Assembly: GCF_900141785.1 (NCBI RefSeq)
Contig: NZ_FQYP01000001.1
Location: forward strand, 744,001 to 808,000
Direction: 5' to 3'
DNA length: 64,000 nucleotides
Origin: Aquimarina spongiae
Lineage (GTDB): Bacteria > Bacteroidota > Bacteroidia > Flavobacteriales > Flavobacteriaceae
Part shown: piece after piece, positions 42,488 through 52,209 of the stretch
How positions within the stretch are numbered: the first letter of the stretch is position 1
Layout: every line of letters begins with the position of its first letter
The notes under the pieces: generated by a model
What the model was told of the DNA's origin: nothing
The model's database searches: none
What the model saw: the letters and a program-made list of their open reading frames with translations, nothing else
Translations under genes and position numbers: made by a program

Positions 42488-42856
42488 TTAGTTTTCGGTT
42501 TTTGCACATACATATTTGATCCTTACTTTACGCTTACTTCCAAAAGTGACAAGGTATAATAAGGACCCTCCAAAAGTGTTTTTATATTCTACAGAATGTA
42601 GCTCCCCAGAGGCACAACCCTCTCTTTGTGTTTTGAGGCCTATTCCATCGGTAATTACTCCAGACTTAACGATGGTATCCAAAACAATCACTCGCTGGTT
42701 GCGATATCCATCATCGCTATCATTATTCGGATCAGGATTGGGTACACTATTTACCCCTACTATTTTTACCGAATAGCATGAAAAACATAAAAACAGAAGT
42801 GCGGCTGCCAGAAACATCGGTAGCCTTTTTGAAGCTTTTGACGGTGTCATATACAT
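42488..42856 (-). CDS. Small lipoprotein resembling the Bor family
   Basis: A 122-residue protein. The leader ends LLFLCFSCYS, a lipobox. The C-terminal half, GIGLKTQREGCASGELHSVE, then GSLLYLVTFGSKRKVRIKYV and a final Cys, has the order and the two conserved cysteines seen in the phage-lambda Bor/serum-resistance lipoprotein family (VSGIGQ..CGG..GLLGFITLG..VYC). This is pattern recognition, not a database match. It is the first gene of a two-gene operon with the FAD oxidoreductase and is divergent from the sensor kinase. Confidence 0.5.
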   Translation of the reverse strand: MYMTPSKASKRLPMFLAAALLFLCFSCYSVKIVGVNSVPNPDPNNDSDDGYRNQRVIVLDTIVKSGVITDGIGLKTQREGCASGELHSVEYKNTFGGSLLYLVTFGSKRKVRIKYVCAKTEN

Positions 42857-43106
42857 GGTTATTAAGTTTTAAAAACAACGAACTCTACCCTATCCTTGCC
42901 GGAAAGAGTGCATATGACGATTATAAATGTGGAGTATTGCTGATAAAAATAACAAGAAATCAAATCATATAAAACGGGGAAACACCCCTAATTCTGAAAT
43001 TTTTCATCGAGAGATTGGGGTTGTTGAGAGAAAATTATGTTGATCTTGGTATAATTTGACGATATTACCACAGTTTTTACAGTCACACATAGACAGGGAA
43101 CCCAAA

Positions 43107-44147
43107 ATGACAATTAATGTTCTTCTTAAAAATAGAATCCTTAAACACACCCTATTTTGGATCATTTATCTATTGATCTGGATCTTACTGGATGTCTTAT
43201 ACGGATTTTCTTTTGAAAGAGCCACATACAACTATTTAGGATGTATTATAGAAATCCCATTCTATTACATCCATATGTATTATCTATGGCCGAAGTTCAT
43301 TTCCAGGAAGAAATACGCTACTTATTTTATCATTTTTATTCCACTTTTGGTCCTGAATTCTTGGTTGGTACTGTTACTTCGGTATTATTTGGTTTTTCCA
43401 TATCTATTAGAGCTAACCAACCCTCCTAAAGACTTTTTTGCCTTGCCAAGAATTCTTGGGTTAGCTAGATCTATACTATTATGGTTCGGACCCCCTACAG
43501 CCATCAAAATCTTACAAGATCATTTTACGAATAAGATCAATATAGAACGTTTGGAAAAGGAGAAGAAAATTAGTGAGTTGAATTTTCTGAAATCACAAAT
43601 GAATCCTCATTTCCTATTCAACACCTTAAATAATCTATATTCGCTTTCACTCAAAAGTTCTAAGAAAACACCACAGGCCTTATTGCAATTATCAAATCTG
43701 TTATCCTATACCTTATATGACGCTAGTGAGGATCAGATTTCTTTGGAAAAAGAAATACAACACCTTAACGATTATATCGAGCTGGAAAAATTGCGTTTTG
43801 GAGATCGCTTGAATTTACAATTGGAGATGGAGGGAGATTTTAGTAAGGTGATGATTACACCGCTGATCATCATACCGCTAGCAGAGAATGCGTTTAAGCA
43901 TTGTGCCTTGAATGAAAGAGGAATTGTGGATATATCCTTTAAAATTGCTGTAACCCAAAACCAATTACAGATCAACACTGTTAATCCTGTGGCTAATGTG
44001 CCCAAAGAAGACCATAAAAATGGGATTGGTGTACAAAATTTATCCAAGAGATTACAGATTATTTATCCCCAAAAACATACCTTTAAATTAGAAGAAAAAG
44101 CACAAAAGTTCTATACAGAACTGTGCATTGATTTGAATAACGCATGA
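43107..44147 (+). CDS. Sensor histidine kinase, LytS/YehU family
   Basis: I place the start at 43107 (346 residues, MTINVLLKN). Four N-terminal membrane helices (about 12-130) are followed by a short coiled coil and the His_kinase domain FLKSQMNPHFLFNTLNNL, with His168 as phosphoacceptor. The ATPase region shows PLIIIPLAENAFKHCALN and NGIGVQNLSKRL. The stimulus is unknown. The stop overlaps the start of the response-regulator gene (ATGA), so the two form a coupled two-component pair. Confidence 0.93.
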   Translation: MTINVLLKNRILKHTLFWIIYLLIWILLDVLYGFSFERATYNYLGCIIEIPFYYIHMYYLWPKFISRKKYATYFIIFIPLLVLNSWLVLLLRYYLVFPYLLELTNPPKDFFALPRILGLARSILLWFGPPTAIKILQDHFTNKINIERLEKEKKISELNFLKSQMNPHFLFNTLNNLYSLSLKSSKKTPQALLQLSNLLSYTLYDASEDQISLEKEIQHLNDYIELEKLRFGDRLNLQLEMEGDFSKVMITPLIIIPLAENAFKHCALNERGIVDISFKIAVTQNQLQINTVNPVANVPKEDHKNGIGVQNLSKRLQIIYPQKHTFKLEEKAQKFYTELCIDLNNA

Positions 44148-44863
44148 ATTCGATACGATGCATTATAGTAGACGACGAACCTCTGGCACAAGATGTCATA
44201 TCAGGGTATATCGCAAAATTGGAATTCCTTACCGAGGTAGGAAAGTTTGATGATGCCCTATCCGCTATGGAGTACCTAAAAGATGATCAGGTAGATATTA
44301 TCTTTTTGGATATCCAGATGCCGATGCTTAACGGTATTAATTTTTTGAAGACCCTGTCCTACACTCCGCATGTAATTTTTACTACAGCGCATAGAAACTA
44401 TGCCGTAGAAGGGTTTGAATTGAATGCTATAGATTACCTAATCAAACCCATTCCTTTTTATCGCTTTGTACAAGCTGTAGAAAAAGTAAAGAAACAGTAC
44501 ACTGTTACCGAATCCAGCACTGTAGATCTTCCGGAAGCTGCATTTTTTAAGGTGGATAACAAGAAAGTAAAAGTAAAATACACCGATATCTTGTTTATTG
44601 AGAGTCTTAAAGATTATATCAAAGTAGTGCTTACTAATAGATCATTCGTTACTTATCAAACCTTATCTGGTATTTTGGAAATATTGCCATCTAATCAATT
44701 CGTGCAAATCCATAAATCATACATTATCAATTTTCATTACGTCAACGCGATCGAAGGGAATACTTTGGAAATTGAACACCATAAGATTCCTGTTGGGAGA
44801 AGCTATCGCGAAAAAGCACTGCAAAAAATATACAATACAGGTGACAAAGGTTGGAGATCCTAG
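44144..44863 (+). CDS. LytTR-family response regulator
   Basis: A 239-residue protein. The receiver domain has the acidic pair CIIVDDEPLA and the phosphorylated Asp56 in IIFLDIQMPMLNG, then FTTAHRNYAVEGFELNAID and YLIKPI with the conserved Lys. Residues about 135-235 form a LytTR DNA-binding domain (ILFIESLKDYIKVVL, FVQIHKSYIINF, IPVGRSYREK). It is the partner of the kinase immediately upstream (4-nt overlap). Target genes are unknown. Confidence 0.96.
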   Translation: MNSIRCIIVDDEPLAQDVISGYIAKLEFLTEVGKFDDALSAMEYLKDDQVDIIFLDIQMPMLNGINFLKTLSYTPHVIFTTAHRNYAVEGFELNAIDYLIKPIPFYRFVQAVEKVKKQYTVTESSTVDLPEAAFFKVDNKKVKVKYTDILFIESLKDYIKVVLTNRSFVTYQTLSGILEILPSNQFVQIHKSYIINFHYVNAIEGNTLEIEHHKIPVGRSYREKALQKIYNTGDKGWRS

Positions 44864-44878
44864 TCTAGCTTTTTTCTG

Positions 44879-45493
44879 TTAATTCTCCTTCCACTCGACT
44901 CCCACCTTTTTGGCAAAATCTTGTATACTAGAAAGTCCTATTGCTGCCCTACGTTGATTAACGGATCCTGGTTCTTGAATCTCATAAAAAATCTTATTAC
45001 CACTATCATCATAAGTGATTTGACTTCCATACCGCTGCGCTTCTCCCTGATTGATGAGCATTCGGTCGATAAGCCTGGCATAGTGTTGCGCCTGAGATTC
45101 CTTTTCTAATACCGAGGCTTTTAACAATGGAGCATATTTCTGTTTGGTAGCAACAGAGGCATGCTGCAAAATTGCCCATTGCGCTGTATTCCCTAAGCGG
45201 CCTACCTCTGTTATTCCTAACCAACCATATTGCTCTAGAATTGCAATAAGTTCTTTTTCTAAGATTTGATCTTGTTTTTCTACGACTTCCCAGAAGTATT
45301 CCGTTTCGTGAGAGGTGGATCCATATTGCTCTTCTACATCTTTGTACATCTTCCGAAAAAATTGATCTTTCATAAAAAGAATTTTGAGCTTGGTTTTTAA
45401 TGAATCTTTGCTTTGATCCTGAGATATCACATTTTGACTATGCACAGGTAAAAAGTACATGCTAGCTAATAGTACTATGATGATTGTTCGCAT
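44879..45493 (-). CDS. Secreted DUF6624-like protein
   Basis: With the start at 45493 (204 residues, MRTIIIVLL) it has a clear Sec signal ending PVHSQ. The mature part contains LEKELIAILEQYGWLGITEV and ASVATKQKYAPLLKASVLEK, helical motifs of the DUF6624 type. The function is unknown. It starts 11 nt after the stop of the upstream gene, so it is the second gene of an operon. A longer frame to 45568 overlaps that gene and is unlikely. Confidence 0.8.
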   Translation of the reverse strand: MRTIIIVLLASMYFLPVHSQNVISQDQSKDSLKTKLKILFMKDQFFRKMYKDVEEQYGSTSHETEYFWEVVEKQDQILEKELIAILEQYGWLGITEVGRLGNTAQWAILQHASVATKQKYAPLLKASVLEKESQAQHYARLIDRMLINQGEAQRYGSQITYDDSGNKIFYEIQEPGSVNQRRAAIGLSSIQDFAKKVGVEWKEN

Positions 45494-45504
45494 TTTGATT
45501 GATG

Positions 45505-46773
45505 TTATCTTCCCTTTGGGTATCGATTGATGTTTTTGTACTGCCACAATAAGTTGATGATATTCCATTGTTCGTTGGTTTTAACCAAGTGCAGATATTC
45601 TACCCAATTATCTGAAACGAGTTTAACCGTAGCAATACGATGATAGACATCTAAGATAATGGCTTGGTTAGAAGGCTTTGGAGGAAACTTGGTCCCTGAT
45701 TTGTTCCAGGATTCTGCAAAGGATACCATTTCCTTATAAGTAGTCTCATGAATACTATCTTTCTTGGTTTTCCAATCATTACGGAACGTCCTTTTTGCTA
45801 AATCAGGATGAAATACGCTACTCATCAGCTCTGGTTTTAACTCCTGCAAGGCTATCAAATATCCCAATGCCTTTTCTTTGATCTCCAAACTATCTTTTTT
45901 TGAAACCGAAGGTGCTATTTTGATTGCACTAGGAGCGGGAAAATTGACATCTCCCAAGAGTTTTCCATCTTTATCGTATCGTTGAATATGTACTAGTTCT
46001 CCTTTATCATTAAATTGCTGCACCGCTTTGGCATATTTCCATTGGTTGTTCGTTAATTTTCCCTTTTCATCCTGATAAGAAAACTCAACGTGATTCCCAT
46101 TTTGATCATACACATCGCTATAGGAGGCTACTCCCACATTGTTCGCAGTAATCTTTAATTGTTCATTTAAATTGTAATTACATTTGGGAGATCCATCTTT
46201 TCTGTAGAGAATTCCTGTAATCCCGAATTCGAAGTAGGGCGAAATATCCATAAGGGTATTCCCTAAATCATATCGTTTTTCTATGACCAGCTTCTTATTT
46301 TTACTCCATCTATAGGTACTAATATTCCAATTAGAGTTCATCGGTTGATCATTTTCATCATAAAAATCCAAAGCGTACTTAAATCCTTTTTTATCATAAG
46401 TATAAACCTCTTTATACACTCCGCGATCATTGGTCATTCGATTTCCATTGATATCAAAAAACATACGTGTTTCTGAATTGGTGTCGTAGCTAAAAACCGT
46501 TCTATATGCCCCAATAGTAGCCAATGGATGCCTCTTGATTCTATGATAATTATGATTAATGATTTCGGCCAATTGATTGTCTGCAGTATACTTGAAAACA
46601 TAATGGGCACTACGTGCAGCTTCTTGGGCATCTATTTCATGAATTCCTTTGATATCTACATGAGGAGAAACGTGATTGTAGCGTAAGTTTCGGAAATATC
46701 GCTCTTGTAGGTTTTCTTCAGCATGTATAGAAAATACAGACAATAGCAACATGAATAAGGATATCATTTTCAT
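45505..46773 (-). CDS. Secreted hypothetical protein, beta-repeat N-terminal part and NTF2-like C-terminus
   Basis: With the start at 46773 (422 residues) there is a Sec signal ending SIHAEE. Residues about 50-290 hold repeated beta-hairpins of the type YDKKGFKYALDFYDENDQPM, YDQNGNHVEFSYQDEKGKL and FNDKGELVHIQRYDKDGKLL, reminiscent of MORN-like or WG-like repeats. The C-terminal 120 residues resemble a DUF4440/lumazine-binding NTF2-like fold (AIILDVYHRIATVKLVSDN, WVEYLHLVK). No function can be assigned. It is co-transcribed with the DUF6624-like gene. Confidence 0.75.
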   Translation of the reverse strand: MKMISLFMLLLSVFSIHAEENLQERYFRNLRYNHVSPHVDIKGIHEIDAQEAARSAHYVFKYTADNQLAEIINHNYHRIKRHPLATIGAYRTVFSYDTNSETRMFFDINGNRMTNDRGVYKEVYTYDKKGFKYALDFYDENDQPMNSNWNISTYRWSKNKKLVIEKRYDLGNTLMDISPYFEFGITGILYRKDGSPKCNYNLNEQLKITANNVGVASYSDVYDQNGNHVEFSYQDEKGKLTNNQWKYAKAVQQFNDKGELVHIQRYDKDGKLLGDVNFPAPSAIKIAPSVSKKDSLEIKEKALGYLIALQELKPELMSSVFHPDLAKRTFRNDWKTKKDSIHETTYKEMVSFAESWNKSGTKFPPKPSNQAIILDVYHRIATVKLVSDNWVEYLHLVKTNEQWNIINLLWQYKNINRYPKGR

Positions 46774-47014
46774 ACAGTTTTGTTTATCGTTAGTATTGAT
46801 AAACACCAAAGTAGATGAATAGCAGCTGGCAATTAAACTTTTTTGCTCAACTACGATGTTGGTATCCTAAAAAATATCAATATCTCGATATCCTGTTAGA
46901 TGCAGTGAACTTTAGTTTTATCGAGATCATAATGACGTTTGTCCTTACTTTTGTGTAGAAGAGCTTTTAGCTGTGTAGTTCCAGTTCACTTTTTAATGCT
47001 AAATGATCCGTGAT

Positions 47015-48445
47015 TTACTCTTTAATCAATTCTCCTGCTTTTTTGATTTTCTTGCCTGCCAGATTTCCTAGGCCATCATAACTAGCGTACTTATACAGAT
47101 TATGCAGCGTGGGATAATTAAATACCGTACTGATGATATTATCCAACGTCTTCTTTTCTCGCACCAACTCCATCCCATAGTGGATAAGCTCTGTTGCGAT
47201 ATAACCAATAATGTGTACGCCCAGGATAACTTTGGTATTTCGATCAAAAATCAGTTTAAGATACCCGTTATCGGTATCTCCCATAATCATTCCTCTGGCT
47301 GTATCTCTAAAAAAACTATAACCTACACTGTATTCTATTTTTTGTGCAATCGCTTGTTCTTCGGTAATACCTACCATAGAAACTTCGGGGACGGTATATA
47401 TGCCATAAGGAAATACATCGGTTAATGAAGGTAAATCCGCAGTATCAAACATATGGGTGATTGCTATTCTACCCTGCTCCATACTGGTACTGGCCAATGC
47501 AGGAAAGCCAATAACATCTCCAACCGCATAGATATTGGGGATGTTGGTTTGAAATTTATCATTCACCAAAATGGTTTCTCTTTTCCCTGTTTTGAGGCCA
47601 ATTCGATCGCAATTCAACCCTTTGATACGCCCGCTTCTTCCTGCAGCAAATAGAAACATATCCACATTCAGAATCTCGCCAGACTTTAAGGTTAATCGTA
47701 AGGGTTTTTCATCATCTTCGGGTATTTCATAATCTACAATTGAATTATTAAACAAGATCTTGATATCGTTTTTCCGCATCTGATCCACTAATGATTCTGA
47801 AACTTCGGCATCCAGGAACCCTAAGATTTTATTTCTATCATTTACAATAAAGGTTTTGACTCCCATGGCTCCAAAGATGGTAGCATATTCGCAGCCAATC
47901 ACCCCGGCTCCCAAAACACAGATAGATTTTGGAAAATGCTTGATGTTTAAGACCGTATCCGAATCCAAAATACGCTTGTTATCAAAAGGAATATTTTCTG
48001 GATGATAGGGATAGGATCCGGTAGCCACCAGAATAAACTTTCCGTAGATGATTTCTTCTATAGCTCCGGATATTTTGATATGATTTTGATCCTGAAAACT
48101 TCCGTACCCTTCAAATACCTGTATCCCATGCTTTTCTAAATTGTGCCCCACCGTTTTGTGCATATGATTGGTCACCACATTTTTACGATACAAAAAATCA
48201 TGAACCCCAGTTTCTCGACCTACTTCCTTATCAACGCCAAAAACTCCTTTTTGATAAATCCCAGAAAGGTAGAGTGCGGTTTCTTTTAAGGTTTTTGAAG
48301 GCAAGGTTCCTGTTTGTACACCTGCCCCTCCATATTTTAGTTCTTTTTCGATTAAGGCTACTTTGTATCCAAAATAGGCAGCTTTTGCAGCGGCTTTTTC
48401 CCCGGCAGGCCCTGAACCGATAACAATAAGGTCAAACTTTTTCAT
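47015..48445 (-). CDS. sthA: Soluble pyridine nucleotide transhydrogenase (SthA-like)
   Basis: A 476-residue flavoprotein of the dihydrolipoyl-dehydrogenase superfamily. The N-terminal FAD motif is VIGSGPAGEKAA. At the usual redox-disulfide position it reads GGAGVQTGTLPSKTLKE, with no CxxxxC pair, which separates the Si-specific transhydrogenases from Lpd and glutathione reductase. The NAD-binding motif is VLGAGVIGCEYATIFG, and the C-terminal dimer interface is present. It transfers hydride between NADPH and NAD. It follows the HAMP-cyclase gene by 8 nt and probably shares its transcript. Confidence 0.85.
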   Translation of the reverse strand: MKKFDLIVIGSGPAGEKAAAKAAYFGYKVALIEKELKYGGAGVQTGTLPSKTLKETALYLSGIYQKGVFGVDKEVGRETGVHDFLYRKNVVTNHMHKTVGHNLEKHGIQVFEGYGSFQDQNHIKISGAIEEIIYGKFILVATGSYPYHPENIPFDNKRILDSDTVLNIKHFPKSICVLGAGVIGCEYATIFGAMGVKTFIVNDRNKILGFLDAEVSESLVDQMRKNDIKILFNNSIVDYEIPEDDEKPLRLTLKSGEILNVDMFLFAAGRSGRIKGLNCDRIGLKTGKRETILVNDKFQTNIPNIYAVGDVIGFPALASTSMEQGRIAITHMFDTADLPSLTDVFPYGIYTVPEVSMVGITEEQAIAQKIEYSVGYSFFRDTARGMIMGDTDNGYLKLIFDRNTKVILGVHIIGYIATELIHYGMELVREKKTLDNIISTVFNYPTLHNLYKYASYDGLGNLAGKKIKKAGELIKE

Positions 48446-48453
48446 ATCGCGAT

Positions 48454-50421
48454 TTATTTGGTAATCATATTCGTAATATCATCCCAAGAGGGAGTGTCTC
48501 TATTGATGTAATTATTGCATTTCTCATAGAAGATTTTGGCTGCTCCATCATCCGGATTTTGCTCCAATATCTTTGCAAACAAGGCTGTGGCTTCCTTTAT
48601 TTTACTTTGTTCGATCAACTGTACTGCTTCATTGTACTCCTCCAAATAGGCTATTTTTTTTGTTTCCGAAGGAGATAAAAACTCATATACAGACAAAGTT
48701 TTGGTTTTTCCTTTTACCCGTACCTTATCCAAAAATCGATACTGAAATGCATCAGGTTTTTTTAGCTTCGAAATGGTAGCTTCGGTGCCAATGGTTTTTG
48801 CATGATAGAATTTGGTTAACCCTTCTACCCGAGAAGCTGTATTTACTGCATCAGAAATAACGGTCGTTTCCAAACGGTGATCATGTCCTATTGTTCCCAA
48901 AATCAAGTTCCCTGTATGTATACCAGTACCAATCTGAATGGCGGGTTTGTTTTCTTTTTTCAACTTAAGGTTAAAATCCTTTAGGAAAGCATCAAATTCG
49001 AATACTGTTTTGATAGCGTTGTCAGGATTTTTGGGAAATAAGGCCATTACCGAGTCCCCAATAAACTTATCAATAAAACCACCATTGGATCTGATGATGG
49101 GCACTACTCCATTAAGATAGGCATTAATAAAGTCAAAGTTCTCTTGAGGACTTAGACTTTCCGAGATTTTGGTAAACTCGCGGATATCTGAAAAAACGAT
49201 GGTCATTTCTCGTTCCACCTGGTCTCCCAACATGACTTCTTCTATACTCTTTCTACCTAAGTTATTCAGGAACTCCTGGGGTACAAAACGACTATTGGCC
49301 TCACTTAATCGTAACAACCTTTTATTGGCATTGGCCAGTTCTTCGGTACGCTCGTCTACTTTTTGTTTAAAAAACTTCAATCGTGAAATCACTTCATCCT
49401 TCAAAAAAGAGAAGTTACGGGTTAATTTACCGATTTCGTCTTCTGTACGCACCATCGGATGCTCAGACTCGAGTGTAAACTTACTATCTACAAAGCGAGT
49501 GATATGATTAGTAAGCTCGGTAAGTGGTCGAGTTATCTTTTTTGAAATGTAGGTACTAATGAAAACGCTACCTCCTACCAAAACCAAGGTGATAATGATG
49601 AAATACCAGGTGAGGCGCCTAAACTCGTTTTGTTCCCATTGTTTGGTAAGGTCAATAATATAGTTAAAGTTAATTTCTGCCACATTTATTTCGTTATCCA
49701 ACAGCTCCTTAAGCCCTGAATTGTCCCTGATCCCAATACGCTCGTCCAGATCTACTAATTGCAAGAATTTTCTTTGGTAACTATCCACATAAAACAGAAT
49801 TTCTTCTTTTCGTTTCCTAGAAATCGGGCGTTGGGAGATTCGTGTTCGAATATCTCTTATCCTTCTTCTGAATCTGGATACATAACTTTTTTCATTTCTG
49901 ATGATATAATCCTTTTCATGCCGTCTGAGATAGAGTACGTCTTTGGTGGGGATTTCTGGTGCACGCTCTAGCCAATGTGCATCTCTTCGCATAGAACCTT
50001 CTAGATTATGATCCTTATACCCTCTGGCTTGAATTTGAACAATAAGATCTAAGAAAATAGAATCTATCCGAGTGATATCTGATTTTATCTCGCCGATGAC
50101 CTGATTTAACTCTTGCTCTTTTGAAAAATCAATTTGTTCTAAACCATATCGGGTGCTGTCTAGTAGTTTCAAGTAATAATTCAGGTATTCACTGTCTCCT
50201 GTTCTAAAAAACCTTTGGCTTTTGGTTTCATAACTAAAAAAATCCTGTTGTGCCTTTACACTTTTGAGCAACAATGCATAGGAGCGTTCAATTTCTTTGG
50301 TACGTGAAAGGATTCGTTCTCTTTTGTTGATATACGTAAATGACAACGTTATTATCAGCAAACTAAAGGTGATAAAAACCAGAAACCAAAATAACAAACG
50401 ATGTCTAAAGGTCCGAAACAT
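48454..50421 (-). CDS. HAMP-domain adenylate cyclase, membrane sensor
   Basis: A 655-residue protein. A first transmembrane helix (about 8-28), a long helical extracytoplasmic sensor (30-265), a second helix (270-290), a HAMP domain (about 292-345) and a coiled coil lead to a class III cyclase domain near 395-560. Metal Asp residues are in TIVFSDIREFTK and FIDKFIGDSVMALF; the Lys before the second Asp and the Asp in SDAVNTASRVEG fit ATP as substrate. The last 90 residues look TPR-like. It is expected to make cAMP in response to an envelope signal. It is the upstream partner of sthA. Confidence 0.9.
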   Translation of the reverse strand: MFRTFRHRLLFWFLVFITFSLLIITLSFTYINKRERILSRTKEIERSYALLLKSVKAQQDFFSYETKSQRFFRTGDSEYLNYYLKLLDSTRYGLEQIDFSKEQELNQVIGEIKSDITRIDSIFLDLIVQIQARGYKDHNLEGSMRRDAHWLERAPEIPTKDVLYLRRHEKDYIIRNEKSYVSRFRRRIRDIRTRISQRPISRKRKEEILFYVDSYQRKFLQLVDLDERIGIRDNSGLKELLDNEINVAEINFNYIIDLTKQWEQNEFRRLTWYFIIITLVLVGGSVFISTYISKKITRPLTELTNHITRFVDSKFTLESEHPMVRTEDEIGKLTRNFSFLKDEVISRLKFFKQKVDERTEELANANKRLLRLSEANSRFVPQEFLNNLGRKSIEEVMLGDQVEREMTIVFSDIREFTKISESLSPQENFDFINAYLNGVVPIIRSNGGFIDKFIGDSVMALFPKNPDNAIKTVFEFDAFLKDFNLKLKKENKPAIQIGTGIHTGNLILGTIGHDHRLETTVISDAVNTASRVEGLTKFYHAKTIGTEATISKLKKPDAFQYRFLDKVRVKGKTKTLSVYEFLSPSETKKIAYLEEYNEAVQLIEQSKIKEATALFAKILEQNPDDGAAKIFYEKCNNYINRDTPSWDDITNMITK

Positions 50422-50513
50422 AGTAAACCGTCATTTATGTTTTATGTAATCATAATCCCTAATTATTTTAGCATTGATTAGGTTATCAGATCCGATATTG
50501 GTATCTTTTGATT

Positions 50514-50873
50514 ATGAATTTTGGTCTATTATTAGTGGCTCATTGGATGGGGGATTATGTATTTCAGTCCTCAAAAATGGCTATGGGCAAAAGTCAGCAC
50601 CTAAAATGGCTCTCTATTCATACTCTGGTGTATACTGCTGTTCTTCTTTTTTTCTGCATCTGGATCTTCGACATCAAAACAGCGATTCTCTACACATTGG
50701 TTAATGGAGTACTCCATGGGGTCACCGATTTTTTTACTAGTAAATTAGCCGCAAAATACAGTGAAAAACCCAGGATTTTCTTTCCGATACTGGGAATGGA
50801 TCAACTGATCCACACGGCAATTTTATATTTTACCTTCCTCCACATAGATTTTCTGACTTCTCTAAGCCTTTAG
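50514..50873 (+). CDS. DUF3307 membrane protein
   Basis: 119 residues from the ATG at 50514; the frame can also open with TTG at 50508. Three or four hydrophobic helices and the typical LLVAHWMGDYVFQSSKMA opening and LHGVTDFFTSKL motif, followed by MDQLIHTAIL, identify the DUF3307 family. The function is unknown. It is divergent from the HAMP-cyclase gene. Confidence 0.9.
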   Translation: MNFGLLLVAHWMGDYVFQSSKMAMGKSQHLKWLSIHTLVYTAVLLFFCIWIFDIKTAILYTLVNGVLHGVTDFFTSKLAAKYSEKPRIFFPILGMDQLIHTAILYFTFLHIDFLTSLSL

Positions 50874-51058
50874 AACTACATAAATCTAACGAATAATCCT
50901 CCCTTAAGCAAACTTATTACAAGGTTTCTATGTTAAGTTTTCACAAGCTAAGTGGCTTTCATTCAATAAAATATTGTTAAGGATTCTATAAAATTGATTT
51001 GGAATTTTTACGGTTTTTCCGTAATTTCATCATCCCTTAAATCAAAATATACCTGCTT

Positions 51059-51310
51059 ATGCAAAAAATTACTCTTGAGCAACAGTTCAATGCTCGACAT
51101 TTAGACGTTAAATACAAAGACATTTGGGATAGAGGAATCCATCTATTCACGATCAACGATCGCAATCGCGACTTTTATTACAGTATTTTTTATGTAGACC
51201 TCTTATTTGCTGAAGTTATTTATAACAAGCTTAACGGAGAGATTATGACCATAAAAAGCTTTAGTGATAAGTCCAAGATGCTATTTTACCTAAGAGAAGA
51301 CTTCTCTTAA
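51059..51310 (+). CDS. Small hypothetical cytosolic protein
   Basis: An 83-residue protein without signal peptide or known motif. It is basic and aromatic-rich (LEQQFNARHLDVKYKDIWD, YYSIFYVDLLFAEV). It converges with the DMT transporter gene 3 nt away. A gap of 185 bp upstream gives room for a promoter. It could be species-specific. Confidence 0.6.
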   Translation: MQKITLEQQFNARHLDVKYKDIWDRGIHLFTINDRNRDFYYSIFYVDLLFAEVIYNKLNGEIMTIKSFSDKSKMLFYLREDFS

Positions 51311-51313
51311 CCC

Positions 51314-52147
51314 TTAGCTCTTTTTCCTATACCAAATATTAAGTATAAGTCCGGTAACCACCAATAGGGTTCCTACCAGACTTAGAACCGGATATTGGTC
51401 TCCAAACCAAAAAACTCCGGCTACCATGGTAAAAAGTACCTCTACATACTTTAGAGATACCACTTTATTGGTTGCCTGGGACTGGAATGCCTTTGTCATA
51501 AACAACTGTCCGAAGTATCCAAAAACCCCTAAGCTTAACAGTAATACCCATTCTATGCCCTTTGGTGTTGTCCAATCAAAAATGGATAACACACCTCCTA
51601 CCACTACCGAGATCCACATAAAGTAGTTAACAATCACAACAGGATGGTCTCTTTGCCCAATTTTACTGATCAGTACATATACAATTCCACTAAAAAAGGC
51701 TGAAATCATGATCAATAGAAACCCGAAAGAATCGATATTAGGATCAAAGCCCTTGATCATTAATACTCCTGAAAACGCCATTAAGAAAAATAGCCATTGT
51801 ACATGTTTTACGTGCTCTTTTAAGAAAACAACTGCAAGAATTGTAGCAAAGATTGGTGATAAGTACCGTAAAGACACTGCAGAACCGATAGGCAAGTAAT
51901 TTACCGACATAAAAAACAATCCCATAGAAGTAACCCCTGCAAGTCCTCGTGATATCAATAATACCTTTTGATTTCCCAGAATAGGTATCTTATGCCATAG
52001 CAGATAACTCATCGTAAAAAACAGGGATCCAAAAGCCCTAAATAACACTAGCTGTCCACTACCGTAGTGTGCTAAGTATTTTACGAACAAATTCATTACT
52101 GTAAAAGACACAGCGCTGAGGAGCATAAAATAGATAGCTTTCTTCAT
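51314..52147 (-). CDS. EamA/DMT-family transporter
   Basis: A 277-residue inner-membrane protein with about ten hydrophobic helices forming two EamA repeats (residues 1-135 and 140-277). The GSAVSLRYLSPIFATILAVV segment and the second-half VVSLKYVEVLFTMVAGVFWF are typical of the drug/metabolite transporter superfamily. The substrate is unknown; relatives export amino acids or metabolites. It is transcribed alone, downstream of hipA. Confidence 0.9.
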   Translation of the reverse strand: MKKAIYFMLLSAVSFTVMNLFVKYLAHYGSGQLVLFRAFGSLFFTMSYLLWHKIPILGNQKVLLISRGLAGVTSMGLFFMSVNYLPIGSAVSLRYLSPIFATILAVVFLKEHVKHVQWLFFLMAFSGVLMIKGFDPNIDSFGFLLIMISAFFSGIVYVLISKIGQRDHPVVIVNYFMWISVVVGGVLSIFDWTTPKGIEWVLLLSLGVFGYFGQLFMTKAFQSQATNKVVSLKYVEVLFTMVAGVFWFGDQYPVLSLVGTLLVVTGLILNIWYRKKS

Positions 52148-52209
52148 ACGGGAAGTAAAAATACACCTTCAAAAAAGATTATACCTGCTTTTTGGGTAGA
52201 TTTTATGGT

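Noticed and set aside
47015-48445. Dihydrolipoyl dehydrogenase or mercuric reductase call for the flavoprotein
   Set aside because: The redox-active CxxxxC pair is missing (GGAGVQTGTLPSKTL), which fits SthA instead.
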